Shown in pieces: positions 1 to 7,240 of a stretch of 52,688 bases of DNA. The translations under genes were made by a program, and so were the position numbers. The notes under the pieces were generated by a model that was not told the DNA's origin, did not search any database, and was given only the letters and a program-made list of their open reading frames with translations. This DNA is from a virus: positions 1 through 52,688 of IMG/VR virus record IMGVR_UViG_3300042892_001926. One strand, 5' to 3'. Numbering within the stretch: position 1 is the first letter of the stretch; the number at the start of each line of letters is the position of its first letter.

Positions 1-857
1 TGATTTGTGACAGTGGATGATTCTGCAACTATGTTGCCAGAGTCCTTATCTGGGCTGTCACCCTCCTCGTATTTCTTTTTACGTTCTCTAAAATCCTGGA
101 AACTGATCTGGCTAGCCAGCAACAAGATAACAGCCAACGGATCAAATACCACAATCAGTATGATGATGACCCAGGTCACTGCCTTCTCTAACAGGTCCTT
201 ATCAGATTCACCGTAGACAAACTGTGCAATATACTTTATTGGGCCAACTTCCGCTTCGATCTTTCGAACGTCTGCGGCAATCGGAGCCCTTTCTTCTGTA
301 AGGCCAGTAATAGTTTTCTGTTCGGCTTGGATCTCAGACTGAAGACGGGCACGTTCTTTTTGTTGTGCGCGGCGTAGGGCAACTGCTTTGTCTGCACCTT
401 TTTCATCCTGGCTGCGACCCATGACCTGGTCCACAGCCTCATCCATCTGTTTAAGCGCCTTGCGGTTAACATCTATATTGTCCCTTGCTGTTTTGATCTT
501 TTCGTCGTAGACTGCAATCTTGCTCTGCACATCACCTGACACTAAACTTTGATCGCTGTGTGCTTTGCTCAGGAAGCCAAAGATACCCATGCTGGTAATC
601 AGCATCAAGACTGCAATGGCAGTCAGTAGATAGGACCTGATTGTCCACGGTGCAATGGTCCAGTTTTGTTTGAGCCATAGTGTGGCTGAAATCTTACCAA
701 TACCTAAGGCAATTCCCATGACCACAACTGACCACGGTGCGGCAGCAAAAATAGCCATAAGACCGAGTATGCTGTAGTACTCGGCTACAATTGATAGTGT
801 TAGTCCACTGAATAATGCTAGATAAGCAAGAAATTTTTCATTGAGAGTTGGATTCAT
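1..857 (-). CDS. Membrane protein with central coiled coil (C-terminus cut by window edge)
   Basis: An open frame starts at the ATG at 857 and runs off the left edge, giving at least 285 residues. The first ~95 residues hold about three hydrophobic segments. A charged Lys/Glu/Gln-rich region follows (~105-190) that should form a coiled coil, then another strong hydrophobic segment (~225-247) and a charged cytoplasmic-type tail. The arrangement resembles coil-containing membrane proteins I recall from T4-like marine phages, but the function is unknown. A GATAAATAT box lies just upstream of the ATG, like the one before many structural genes here. The 130-residue gene ends 8 bases upstream, so the two are probably co-transcribed. 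Confidence 0.75.
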   Translation of the reverse strand, partial: MNPTLNEKFLAYLALFSGLTLSIVAEYYSILGLMAIFAAAPWSVVVMGIALGIGKISATLWLKQNWTIAPWTIRSYLLTAIAVLMLITSMGIFGFLSKAHSDQSLVSGDVQSKIAVYDEKIKTARDNIDVNRKALKQMDEAVDQVMGRSQDEKGADKAVALRRAQQKERARLQSEIQAEQKTITGLTEERAPIAADVRKIEAEVGPIKYIAQFVYGESDKDLLEKAVTWVIIILIVVFDPLAVILLLASQISFQDFRERKKKYEEGDSPDKDSGNIVAESSTVTN

Positions 858-864
858 CGAATAT

Positions 865-1257
865 TTATCGGCGCATGTTGGCAATGGCCACAGCTTCTTC
901 ATCTGAAAAAATAGGAACTGCGTTTGACTTGTGCATAGTACCGATACCTTTAATTTTGTCGCCTGTGTAGACTTTTGCTGGTGCAAGGGTGGCAACACCT
1001 GCACCGGAGTTTAGGCTAGGAATGTGATGTGTATTGGTGCGACCCACTGGAGTGGGCAATGAATAGGACAGTGTTTCTGCCTTCATTGCTCGCTTACGCT
1101 TTTTGTCTTCTGCTTCTACACCCCATTTTTTCTGAATAGCAGCCCAAGATTCGTCCAATTCACGACTCTTACGTGCTTCTTCGGCATTACGGAATTTAAC
1201 TTTGCCTTTGCGCTTGCCAACAGTACTGAGCCAAGGGCCTTCAAGATGCATAGTCAT
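865..1257 (-). CDS. Conserved phage hypothetical protein (130 aa)
   Basis: This is a basic soluble protein with no signal peptide or membrane segment. It begins with MTMHLEGPWLS and has a Lys/Arg/Glu-rich helical stretch at ~15-60 (including the WGVE motif), then a low-complexity linker and a C-terminal SDEEAVAIANMRR tail. The start around LEGPWLS and the WGVE region recall a small conserved protein of T4-like cyanophages. No function can be assigned. The start codon lies one base after the stop of the tiny ORF upstream, which suggests translational coupling. The second Met (residue 3) is an alternative start. Confidence 0.7.
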   Translation of the reverse strand: MTMHLEGPWLSTVGKRKGKVKFRNAEEARKSRELDESWAAIQKKWGVEAEDKKRKRAMKAETLSYSLPTPVGRTNTHHIPSLNSGAGVATLAPAKVYTGDKIKGIGTMHKSNAVPIFSDEEAVAIANMRR

Positions 1258-1258
1258 A

Positions 1259-1348
1259 TTATCGAAATATCAAAATAAGAAAAGACAAAAATATTGCCCA
1301 AAAGAGATGTCCAGTGAGCACAAGGATAACAACACCGATCCAAGCCAC
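1259..1348 (-). CDS. Possible 29-aa single-pass membrane peptide (GTG start)
   Basis: A GTG codon one base after the stop of the 107-residue gene opens a 29-codon frame. It ends one base before the ATG of the 130-residue gene and so fills the gap exactly. Almost the whole product is hydrophobic (WIGVVILVLTGHLFWAIFL...) and would span a membrane once. No good Shine-Dalgarno sequence precedes the GTG, so translation would depend on coupling. The exact fit and hydrophobicity support it; the weak start and small size argue caution. Confidence 0.4.
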   Translation of the reverse strand: MAWIGVVILVLTGHLFWAIFLSFLILIFR

Positions 1349-1349
1349 G

Positions 1350-1673
1350 TTATACTGTAGCGGTGATGTTTGGAACGGCAGTCGTTGCGGATTCTGTTAC
1401 AATCTTTTGAAACTTGCTGGGCAGGCCTGTGAATCGTAAAATATCACCATTTGGTGCAATTTTCAATGAACCTGCAACAACCCAAATTTGGCGGCCGCTA
1501 GTATCAATGCCTGCTAACTTTCGTACAACTCCGTTGACGGTGCCGTCGGCAGTGGTCTTACCTCTGTTCCAATGATAAGTGGCTTTGTTACCTTGCCAGG
1601 TCTGCCCCAGTGTATCACCGGAAGAATCGAAACAAAATTGTTTCAGTGCGTCAATTGTTTTTTCAGCGGACAT
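1350..1673 (-). CDS. Hypothetical protein (107 aa)
   Basis: A small soluble protein with a helical start (MSAEKTIDALKQFCFD) followed by a region that looks like beta strands (TWQGNKATYHW, VVRKLAGIDTSGRQIWVVAGSLKI). It has no signal peptide or recognised motif. The ATG is preceded by an AAGGAG-type ribosome binding site, and a sigma-70-like promoter lies 30-58 bases upstream. It is the first gene of the leftward unit reaching the window edge and is transcribed divergently from the nucleotidyltransferase. Function unknown. Confidence 0.65.
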   Translation of the reverse strand: MSAEKTIDALKQFCFDSSGDTLGQTWQGNKATYHWNRGKTTADGTVNGVVRKLAGIDTSGRQIWVVAGSLKIAPNGDILRFTGLPSKFQKIVTESATTAVPNITATV

Positions 1674-1702
1674 ATAGTCTCCTTTGTGTATGTCTATGCA
1701 CT

Positions 1703-1731
1703 ATTATACGGTAAAATCAATATAAATGCAA
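1703..1731 (-). promoter_or_regulatory. Sigma-70 promoter for the leftward unit
   Basis: On the minus strand TTGCAT and TATAAT are separated by exactly 17 bases. This is a near-consensus housekeeping promoter, correctly placed for the gene starting at 1673. It sits in the 86-base divergent gap to the plus-strand nucleotidyltransferase. Confidence 0.6.
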
Positions 1732-1759
1732 CCACGATTTATACCAAATAAATATGTGT

Positions 1760-2473
1760 ATGGTTAATGTCATTATTCCTATGGCCGGAGAAGGTAGCCG
1801 GTTTCCCAAAGATCAATATCTGCCCAAGCCCTTGATAGATGTAAATGGTAAACCCATGATTGTTCGGGCAATTGAAAGTCTGGATATCAAAGGGCAATAC
1901 TATTTTATTATTCGCCAAAATGAATATACCAACATTGTTAAAGAAATAATTGGAAAAGTAGTCAAGGATCCAAAGTTTGTGGAAATTACAAAGACCACCG
2001 ACGGTCCTGCATGTAGCGCATTGCTGTTCAAACAGTTTATCAACAACGATAACGAGTTGGTTATTGCCAACTGCGATCAGATCATGGAATGGGATAGCAA
2101 TCTATTCTTTCATAATGTTAGACTTTATGATGGTGCGGTAGTAACATACTACAGTGACACTGACAAAAATAGTTACGCTCGATTAGATAAAAAAGGGCAT
2201 GTGACTGAGATTCGAGAAAAAGAAGTAATCAGTAATATTAGTCTCAATGGTATACACTATTGGAAACAAGGGAAGAATTTTGTTTCCAGTGCAGAACAAA
2301 TGATTGACGCAGATGATACAGCGCCCAATGGTGAGTTCTACATTGCTCCAACTTACAATTACATGATCGGTGCGGGATTAAAAGTTGGCATACACCATAT
2401 ACCTAATGAGCAACATCATGCTGTTGGAGTTCCTGTAGACCTAGAAAGATTTTTAAAACATGAAAAAACATAA
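1760..2473 (+). CDS. Sugar-phosphate nucleotidyltransferase-like protein
   Basis: The protein begins VNVIIPMAGEGSRF and has PKPLIDVNGKPMI close behind. This is the glycine-rich NTP-binding signature and Lys-containing second motif of the NTP_transferase (RmlA/GlmU-type) family, which joins NTP and a sugar-1-phosphate into an NDP-sugar. An acidic IANCDQIMEW segment at ~110 would be the metal-binding aspartate region. It has 237 residues, so it is the catalytic domain alone, without a left-handed helix acyltransferase domain. The ATG at 1760 is chosen because the GSR motif lies at the usual distance; an in-frame ATG is at 1754. The 3' end overlaps the cupin gene by 14 bases. The substrate is unknown; choline- or sugar-type substrates are both possible. 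Confidence 0.8.
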   Translation: MVNVIIPMAGEGSRFPKDQYLPKPLIDVNGKPMIVRAIESLDIKGQYYFIIRQNEYTNIVKEIIGKVVKDPKFVEITKTTDGPACSALLFKQFINNDNELVIANCDQIMEWDSNLFFHNVRLYDGAVVTYYSDTDKNSYARLDKKGHVTEIREKEVISNISLNGIHYWKQGKNFVSSAEQMIDADDTAPNGEFYIAPTYNYMIGAGLKVGIHHIPNEQHHAVGVPVDLERFLKHEKT

Positions 2474-2783
2474 TGTATCAGATTTTTGGAGAGGATGGTT
2501 TATTGGCAACTTTGAACCCAGTGTCCTTAAAACTGAACAATTTGAAGTTGGTGTGCTAACACACGCCAAAGGTGAAGTTTGGACCAAACACTACCACAAG
2601 GTAGGAACAGAGTACAACTTGTTGATTCGCGGCAAAATGACAATCTGTGGCGAAACAATCAATGAGGGTGAAATTTTTATCCTCGAACCCAACGAAGTTG
2701 CAGATCCTGTATTTTTAGAAGACTGCACAGTGCTGTGTGTCAAGACACCTAGCAGTCCCGGAGACAAATATGAAATTTTTTAG
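2460..2783 (+). CDS. Cupin-fold protein (107 aa)
   Basis: This is a single small cupin domain. Strand-like stretches are separated by the metal-binding type motif KHYHKVGTEYNLLIRG (residues ~43-58: H-x-H, then E) and the second motif region INEGEIFILEPNEVADPVF. Stand-alone cupins are often isomerases, epimerases or sugar-nucleotide-associated enzymes, and the nucleotidyltransferase directly upstream makes a sugar role plausible. The gene overlaps that gene by 14 bases and the RuBisCO-like gene by 14 bases, so the three should be translated together. Exact activity unknown. Confidence 0.75.
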   Translation: MKKHNVSDFWRGWFIGNFEPSVLKTEQFEVGVLTHAKGEVWTKHYHKVGTEYNLLIRGKMTICGETINEGEIFILEPNEVADPVFLEDCTVLCVKTPSSPGDKYEIF

Positions 2784-3960
2784 AAACAAAGACGAGATTA
2801 ACAACAACGACTATTACTATGCCACGTATGAAATGACCAGTAGTGCCAATCTTCGAGATGCGGCATGGAACTTGGCCATTGGACAAAGTGTGGGTAATCC
2901 CAATGTACGCAACGAATGGGAAACTGATGATTTGTTTGAAAATTACAGTTGCCTTATTGTAGGTGACGAAGATGAATTACGACATCAAACTGCCGGCCGG
3001 GTAACCATTGCATTTCCTGTGGCCAACACAGACTGGGAAACCGACGGAATCAGTCACTTATTGTGCCAGTTGATGGGAGGTCATGTTGACATTGACATTG
3101 TGACCAAATGCCGATTGGTCAAGTTGGATCTCCCAGAAACAGTCACTCGACATTTCCTAGGACCCAAGTTTGGCCTGTCTGGATTTAGACAGTTAACTGG
3201 ACAATACAACAAGCCGTTGTTTGGCAGCATTGTCAAACCTAAAATTGGCATCACTCCACAGGTGTTGTTAGAAATGGTCAAACAAATGGTAGATGGTGGT
3301 GTAGACTTCATCAAAGAAGATGAAATTATGAGTAATCCTGCGGTATGCCCGTTGGATCAACGAGTTGACATCATTGCCAACTACCTTGCCAAGCAAAGTC
3401 GTAAAATTGTATTCTGCCACACCATTAACTGTGATCCACATGTGGTAGTTGATCGAGTACGTCGAGTTCACGAACTAGGCGGTACTGGTGTACACATCAA
3501 CGTGTTCAGTGGATTGGGTGTTTACAACAGCATTCGCAAAATGGACTTGCCATTGTATCTGCATTATCAAAGCAGCGGAGCCAAGGTGTTTACAGATGTC
3601 AATCACCGATTCAGTATCAGTTGGCCTGTTATGTGTCAATTGGCCACAATGATGGGTGTTGACACTATCCAGACCGGTATGGTAGGAGGCTACAGCAATG
3701 ATGATCCGGAAGAAATCAAACAGTGTATTGATATTCTTAGAAAAGGCAACACTGCTCCTGCACTCAGTTGCGGATTTCATCCTGGACTAGTTGACAAGGT
3801 TACGGAAATTGCAGGAGTTGATTATTTGGCCAATGCTGGTGGTGCAGTACATGGACACCCCGGCGGCACTCTTGCAGGTGCTAGGGCAATGAGACAAGCT
3901 GTAGATAAAAATTATGGCGCAGAATATCAGCAAGCTATTGCCAAATGGGGCAAGGTTTAA
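2770..3960 (+). CDS. RuBisCO-like protein (form IV, large-subunit fold)
   Basis: The 396-residue product has the RuBisCO large-subunit layout: an N-terminal ferredoxin-like domain (~1-130) then a TIM barrel. VKPKIG gives the equivalents of K175/K177 (here K156, K158). GGVDFIKEDE gives the carbamylated lysine and metal ligands (K182, D184, E185). H265 matches H294, SCGFH matches the S379/G381 loop, and NAGGAVHGHPGG the phosphate-binding glycines. Key carboxylase residues are lost: R295 is Tyr, H327 is Gln (Q301) and the loop-6 lysine K334 is absent (GGYSND). It is therefore probably an enolase, isomerase or decarboxylase-type RLP, not a CO2-fixing enzyme. The ATG at 2770 has GGAG seven bases upstream; a GTG at 2737 is less likely. 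The stop overlaps that of the convergent desaturase gene. Confidence 0.88.
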   Translation: MKFFRNKDEINNNDYYYATYEMTSSANLRDAAWNLAIGQSVGNPNVRNEWETDDLFENYSCLIVGDEDELRHQTAGRVTIAFPVANTDWETDGISHLLCQLMGGHVDIDIVTKCRLVKLDLPETVTRHFLGPKFGLSGFRQLTGQYNKPLFGSIVKPKIGITPQVLLEMVKQMVDGGVDFIKEDEIMSNPAVCPLDQRVDIIANYLAKQSRKIVFCHTINCDPHVVVDRVRRVHELGGTGVHINVFSGLGVYNSIRKMDLPLYLHYQSSGAKVFTDVNHRFSISWPVMCQLATMMGVDTIQTGMVGGYSNDDPEEIKQCIDILRKGNTAPALSCGFHPGLVDKVTEIAGVDYLANAGGAVHGHPGGTLAGARAMRQAVDKNYGAEYQQAIAKWGKV

Positions 3961-4664
3961 ACTTGTTTTACTTTGAGTAGTTTTAGATGTTTGAAAATTG
4001 TGATCCACATCCATCCTGCATCGAACTCAAACCAACGACGACTTAGTTTAGGATCTGCAGGATTCAAATGATGATTGTTGTGTAGTTCTTCTCCGCCAAT
4101 CAACACGCCCCAAGGACTGATATTGCGTGATTGGTCCTTGGTTATTCCATTTCTGTATCCGATCCAATGTGCAACACCATTGATTACACCCGCAGCCCAA
4201 AATGGAATCCAGATCATTTGTACACCCCATATCACAAATCCCCACCAACCAAATAACGCTACATCTATTGCCAACATGAGCATGATGCCAATTCTGCTGT
4301 GGCGAGTGTAAACATTCTGTTCTATCCAATCATCTGGTGTACCTATTCCGTACTGTTTAACCATGTTGTGGTCTTTGCTAGCCGAATGATATAGGCCTGC
4401 ACCGCCAAACAACACACGCCAGATACCAAACACATGCGGAGTATGTGGGTCACCTTCCAAATCACTGTATCTGTGATGTTTACGATGTATTGCTACCCAC
4501 TGCTTGGTTACCATGCCAGTTGTGAGCCATAACCATGCTCTCATGAAATGACTCAACACAGGATGGAATATAATTCCTTTGTGTGCCTGCCCTCGATGTA
4601 AAAATACAGTAACACATATAATGGTTATGTGGGTGACTACTAAGGTGTAAATTAATTCTATCAT
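3957..4664 (-). CDS. Fatty acid desaturase (acyl-CoA/delta-9 type)
   Basis: This is a 235-residue integral membrane di-iron enzyme. The three histidine boxes of the membrane desaturase family are present: HRGQAH (23-28), HRKHH (60-64) and HNNHH (195-199). Hydrophobic pairs lie between them (~1-22, 125-165). The family inserts a cis double bond into an acyl chain, using O2 and an electron donor. At 235 aa it is shorter than host enzymes but complete for the catalytic boxes. Its last bases overlap the convergent RuBisCO-like gene. A second, unlike desaturase lies at 17937-18689, which suggests that altering membrane lipid unsaturation matters during infection. No clear ribosome binding site is visible. 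Confidence 0.88.
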   Translation of the reverse strand: MIELIYTLVVTHITIICVTVFLHRGQAHKGIIFHPVLSHFMRAWLWLTTGMVTKQWVAIHRKHHRYSDLEGDPHTPHVFGIWRVLFGGAGLYHSASKDHNMVKQYGIGTPDDWIEQNVYTRHSRIGIMLMLAIDVALFGWWGFVIWGVQMIWIPFWAAGVINGVAHWIGYRNGITKDQSRNISPWGVLIGGEELHNNHHLNPADPKLSRRWFEFDAGWMWITIFKHLKLLKVKQV

Positions 4665-4679
4665 ATATTACTTATGCAA

Positions 4680-4703
4680 GAAAAGGGCCATTAGGCCCTT
4701 TTC
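4680..4703. terminator. Bidirectional hairpin terminator
   Basis: A perfect ten-base-pair stem (GAAAAGGGCC / GGCCCTTTTC) with a four-base loop, ending in T-rich sequence on the plus strand. It lies between the desaturase start and the end of the 4.7-5.1 kb genes. It includes the last codons of the 4691 frame and would stop leftward transcription from the 5.1 kb gene. Confidence 0.7.
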
Positions 4704-4894
4704 TTTTCGGTTACTTCCCGATACTTTAACAAGGCTAATTGCCTTGCCAAGAACAATCTCCATTGTATATCTTCCGATAAATCATCATCGTCTTTGTAGT
4801 CATTTTTAACTAATTCAGGACGACGATAACTTACATAGATATCTTCATCGGTTATTCCGTCAATATCAGAAGGATCAACTCCTGATACAATCAG
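4691..4894 (-). CDS. Hypothetical ORF with unclear start (about 67 aa)
   Basis: This frame encodes a credible acidic helical protein end (ITDEDIYVSYRRPELV ... LALLKYREVTEKKRA) but has no ATG in the protein-like part. The frame is open further upstream only as an out-of-frame reading of the Ala/Lys-rich gene. A CTG at 4894, with GGAAG just before it, or the following ATT, could be a non-standard start. Otherwise this is the 3' remnant of a longer gene whose 5' part was replaced, or it needs a frameshift from the 75-residue gene 17 bases upstream. Its coding nature is moderately supported; its expression is not. Confidence 0.4.
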   Translation of the reverse strand: MIVSGVDPSDIDGITDEDIYVSYRRPELVKNDYKDDDDLSEDIQWRLFLARQLALLKYREVTEKKRA

Positions 4895-4910
4895 AGACTT
4901 CCGAAGTGGA

Positions 4911-5138
4911 TTACTTCTTAGGAGCTTCGGCTTTTTTATCGCCAGCTTTGTCGGCACTTTTAGTGTCGGCCTTTTTGGCGTCTTCTTTCTTAGCTGGTGC
5001 TGGTGTAGCTGTTGCACTTGCGGCAGGTGCTGGTGCAGCCACAACAGGTTTGGCTTCTTCTTTCTTAGCGACTGGTGCTTGAGCAAAAGCAGTAACTGCA
5101 AAAGCAGTGGTAACGATCAAAGTTGCAATAGTTTTCAT
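4911..5138 (-). CDS. Exported Ala/Lys/Pro-rich small protein (75 aa)
   Basis: A typical Sec signal peptide (MKTIATLIVTTAFAVTAFAQA, cleavage near residue 20) is followed by a low-complexity tail of Ala, Lys, Pro, Glu and Thr with repeated KKEDAKKADTK-like units. After export the mature chain would be a disordered, positively charged periplasmic peptide. Similar proteins are common in betaproteobacterial genomes, so a host origin is likely. The ATG has an AAGGAA ribosome binding site about eight bases upstream. It may bind the cell wall or nucleic acid; the function is unknown. Confidence 0.7.
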   Translation of the reverse strand: MKTIATLIVTTAFAVTAFAQAPVAKKEEAKPVVAAPAPAASATATPAPAKKEDAKKADTKSADKAGDKKAEAPKK

Positions 5139-5233
5139 TTCAAAGTTTCCTTTTGGTTAAAGTAGTAACATTTTGTGACTACATATATATAACGCGATAG
5201 CTATTGGTTTAGTTGACAGGTTTGTTGTCCAAA

Positions 5234-5740
5234 TCAACTATTCAACACTTTTGCCACTGAGTTCATCACACTAGCGATCCTGCCAATGTCACGAAGCTGT
5301 TCTACAGTATAGCCTTCGGTCTTGAGTGTTTCATAATGTGCTTTCACACAGAAGTGACACTTGCCCACAATACTGGCAGCAAGACTAAACGCTTCAAAAT
5401 TGCTCTTGGTAGTCCCGCCATGACTTGCAATAGCGTTCATACGTAACTGCGCCGGCAAGCCCTTTAATGCCGGATCATCTGCCATCTCAACATATGGGTA
5501 CCACACATTGTTCTGTGCCATGATACTGGCCGCCGTCATTGCTGACTCTGCGTGTACTGGAGCATCTGCTAAAATCACTGATAGGATCTTCCCGTTGCCA
5601 GTTGCCGCTAATGCCGCTACAGCACAGCCCATAGCAACATCTGCATCTAGTGTACTGCGTAGTAGCACCGCATCAATGTTTAACTTGGTGTCCTTTGCAT
5701 AGTCTGGCAAGGCACCTTTTACTGATTCAATAAAACTCAT
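5234..5740 (-). CDS. ahpD: Alkyl hydroperoxide reductase-associated protein AhpD
   Basis: The 168 residues match the AhpD/carboxymuconolactone-decarboxylase fold. Residues E116, C128, C131 (KCHFC) and H135 correspond in spacing to the proton-relay and CXXC catalytic residues of mycobacterial AhpD (Glu118, Cys130, Cys133, His137). AhpD recycles oxidised AhpC, passing electrons from a lipoyl-protein donor. The partner AhpC is encoded at 7241-7780 in the same leftward unit, which supports the call. The start overlaps the SGNH hydrolase stop by four bases (ATGA). The N-terminal half resembles the non-catalytic repeat of the family. I am confident of the family; the in vivo donor is unknown. Confidence 0.9.
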   Translation of the reverse strand: MSFIESVKGALPDYAKDTKLNIDAVLLRSTLDADVAMGCAVAALAATGNGKILSVILADAPVHAESAMTAASIMAQNNVWYPYVEMADDPALKGLPAQLRMNAIASHGGTTKSNFEAFSLAASIVGKCHFCVKAHYETLKTEGYTVEQLRDIGRIASVMNSVAKVLNS

Positions 5741-6150
5741 TTAGTTTGTTCTCCTAAAATTTTATATCCTCGACCTGTAGGATGAATGCCATCTGCACTC
5801 ATGTGCCCTTGGGGTCTAGGTAACACTGTGTCACCGTATTCAGTAGCAATACGGACGATAGCGTCATGTGGTACTGGCTTACGATCCTTGCCAGGATCAA
5901 TCCAAAATACACGATTGCCTTTCACTGCTTCGCGCATTTTTCGTAATTCTGCTTCAGTCTTAACACCTTTGTGATCGTTGGCACCAAGACTGATAATAAC
6001 AGTTTTTGCAGGTTGGCTAGCGGCTTTGGTCAAGTAGTCCTTGTTCCATTGCCAACTATTCCAACCACCTCGTGAATAACTTACACATTCCGGGCGAGCC
6101 ATTGCTGTGCCAACAGCAATGCTATCACCAACGATCAAACAATCGATCAT
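5737..6150 (-). CDS. SGNH/GDSL-family hydrolase (137 aa)
   Basis: A compact SGNH esterase fold: GDS nucleophile block (Ser10), GAND block (Asn58) and DGIHP block (Asp120, His123). The family hydrolyses ester bonds in lipids, acetylated sugars or cell-wall material. At 137 residues it is a minimal version, and no signal peptide is visible, so it probably acts in the cytoplasm. It overlaps its neighbours on both sides by four bases (SPFH upstream, AhpD downstream). It is therefore part of a translationally coupled envelope/stress operon. The substrate cannot be told from sequence. Confidence 0.85.
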   Translation of the reverse strand: MIDCLIVGDSIAVGTAMARPECVSYSRGGWNSWQWNKDYLTKAASQPAKTVIISLGANDHKGVKTEAELRKMREAVKGNRVFWIDPGKDRKPVPHDAIVRIATEYGDTVLPRPQGHMSADGIHPTGRGYKILGEQTK

Positions 6151-6944
6151 TTGTTCATCATGAGTGCATTGAAGTTGCTAGGAACAACAATAGTCTGCAC
6201 TTTGCCTGCTTTGATACCTTCGGAGATATTCAACATGGCCTGTGCCTGCATGAATGCAATTGAACTGGCACTGTTGTTTGCCAATGCAGCCATTCGACGG
6301 CTTTCGGCTTCGGCAGTCTTAACTTCAACTTCCTTCTGCTTCAATTCGTTCTTACTACGAACCAATGCGTTGGCACTTTCAACAACTGCGTCTGCGGGCA
6401 CAACATTACGAATCAGCACTTGGCTAATCATAATAGTACCGTCCAACTTTTCTTCTGCAAGGTTGCGAACAATTTCATCTTGAATGAACTTTTCCATTTC
6501 GCTACGTTTGTCGGCCATGTCCAAGGCTTCGTACTTACGTGCGGCTTTGTAAATAGCATTACGAGCATTTTGAACAATGTAGTTGTACATGACATAAGTG
6601 TCACCTTTAAACTCAGCGTGGAAAGCCTTGTTCTTGGTTGAATACAATTCTGCCACTTGCTGTGGATTGATGTTATAAACAACCACAGCATCGAAGTCTT
6701 TCATTGTGCTGTTGTCTGCGGCAACCGGAGTCATATCATTCAATGTGACATTAACGTCCTTGATAGGGAATGTAAGTACATCACCAATCAACACCTGATT
6801 GAACGAGCCAGGCAACAGTTCACCCGGTTGTACCTGTTTATCAAAACCAACTCGCACACCGACCTCGCCGGTCTCAATACGAGTACATGCAGATGTCAAA
6901 GCAACTGCGGCCATAACCAAACCAACTTTAACCAAACGATTCAT
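6147..6944 (-). CDS. SPFH/Band-7 (prohibitin/HflC-like) lipoprotein
   Basis: A lipoprotein signal with lipobox LTSAC (Cys20) is followed by an SPFH domain (~25-190: TGEVGVRVGFDKQVQPGELLPG, then the VVPADAVVESANAL region). A charged coiled coil rich in Glu/Lys/Ala comes next (~195-240) and then a short hydrophobic C-terminus. SPFH proteins form large membrane-attached cages that organise membrane microdomains and regulate proteases such as FtsH. A lipoprotein anchor instead of an N-terminal TM helix is seen in some bacterial members. Here it would coat the periplasmic side of a membrane. It sits in the AhpC-AhpD operon directly after a tiny membrane-protein ORF. Its role for the phage is unknown; membrane stabilisation is one guess. 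Confidence 0.85.
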   Translation of the reverse strand: MNRLVKVGLVMAAVALTSACTRIETGEVGVRVGFDKQVQPGELLPGSFNQVLIGDVLTFPIKDVNVTLNDMTPVAADNSTMKDFDAVVVYNINPQQVAELYSTKNKAFHAEFKGDTYVMYNYIVQNARNAIYKAARKYEALDMADKRSEMEKFIQDEIVRNLAEEKLDGTIMISQVLIRNVVPADAVVESANALVRSKNELKQKEVEVKTAEAESRRMAALANNSASSIAFMQAQAMLNISEGIKAGKVQTIVVPSNFNALMMNK

Positions 6945-7031
6945 TTAGATAACTCCAGTAGAAAAAAGATAAAAACAAACACTAAACCCAAGAACAAAAT
7001 ACAAGGGCCGAAGCAAACGATCATTGATCAT
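6945..7031 (-). CDS. 28-aa single-pass membrane mini-protein
   Basis: An ATG at 7031 has AAGGA six bases upstream. The frame ends with TAA directly against the ATG of the SPFH gene, with no spacer. The product starts MINDRLLRPLYFVLGF and is mostly a hydrophobic helix after a short basic start. A good ribosome site, exact packing and a believable TM segment all support translation. It may assist the neighbouring SPFH protein or serve only for translational coupling. Confidence 0.55.
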   Translation of the reverse strand: MINDRLLRPLYFVLGFSVCFYLFSTGVI

Positions 7032-7039
7032 AAGATTCC

Positions 7040-7216
7040 TTAAAAGATCATTACTAAAACAAACATTAGCACAATTGCTACTGCTGAACTAATTGTAGCA
7101 TACACAGCGGCCTTTGTCAAGTCCAGGGCCTGCTTGCCTGAGAGTTTTTGTACTCCCAGGATACCCGCCCAGACCAGAGCCGTTAGCACTAAGAACAGTA
7201 AAATGATTCTAATCAT
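7040..7216 (-). CDS. Small membrane protein with two hydrophobic segments (58 aa)
   Basis: The frame from the ATG at 7216 encodes MIRIILLFLVLTALVWAG, a short polar linker (KLSGKQALDLTKAA) and a second hydrophobic helix ending VLMFVLVMIF. It forms a hairpin membrane protein of holin-like size, but the context (between AhpC and SPFH) gives no lysis association. It sits 24 bases after the AhpC stop and 8 bases before the 28-residue ORF, so it belongs to the same operon. Function unknown. Confidence 0.6.
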   Translation of the reverse strand: MIRIILLFLVLTALVWAGILGVQKLSGKQALDLTKAAVYATISSAVAIVLMFVLVMIF

Positions 7217-7240
7217 GGATCAGTTCCTGGGTAAGTTGTA

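Noticed and set aside
2737-2769. GTG start at 2737 for the RuBisCO-like gene
   Set aside because: The ATG at 2770 has a proper ribosome site, and the extra 11 residues overlap the cupin frame without conserved content.
2770-3960. A genuine CO2-fixing RuBisCO
   Set aside because: The loop-6 lysine and the H327 and R295 equivalents are replaced, so the carboxylation chemistry is not supported.
4691-5101. A 136-residue open frame with ATG at 5101
   Set aside because: Its first ~65 residues are a low-complexity out-of-frame reading of the Ala/Lys-rich exported protein; only the last ~67 residues look like protein.
7040-7216. Holin function for the 58-residue membrane protein
   Set aside because: The two hydrophobic segments fit, but there is no endolysin or spanin beside it and the operon is about stress and envelope functions.
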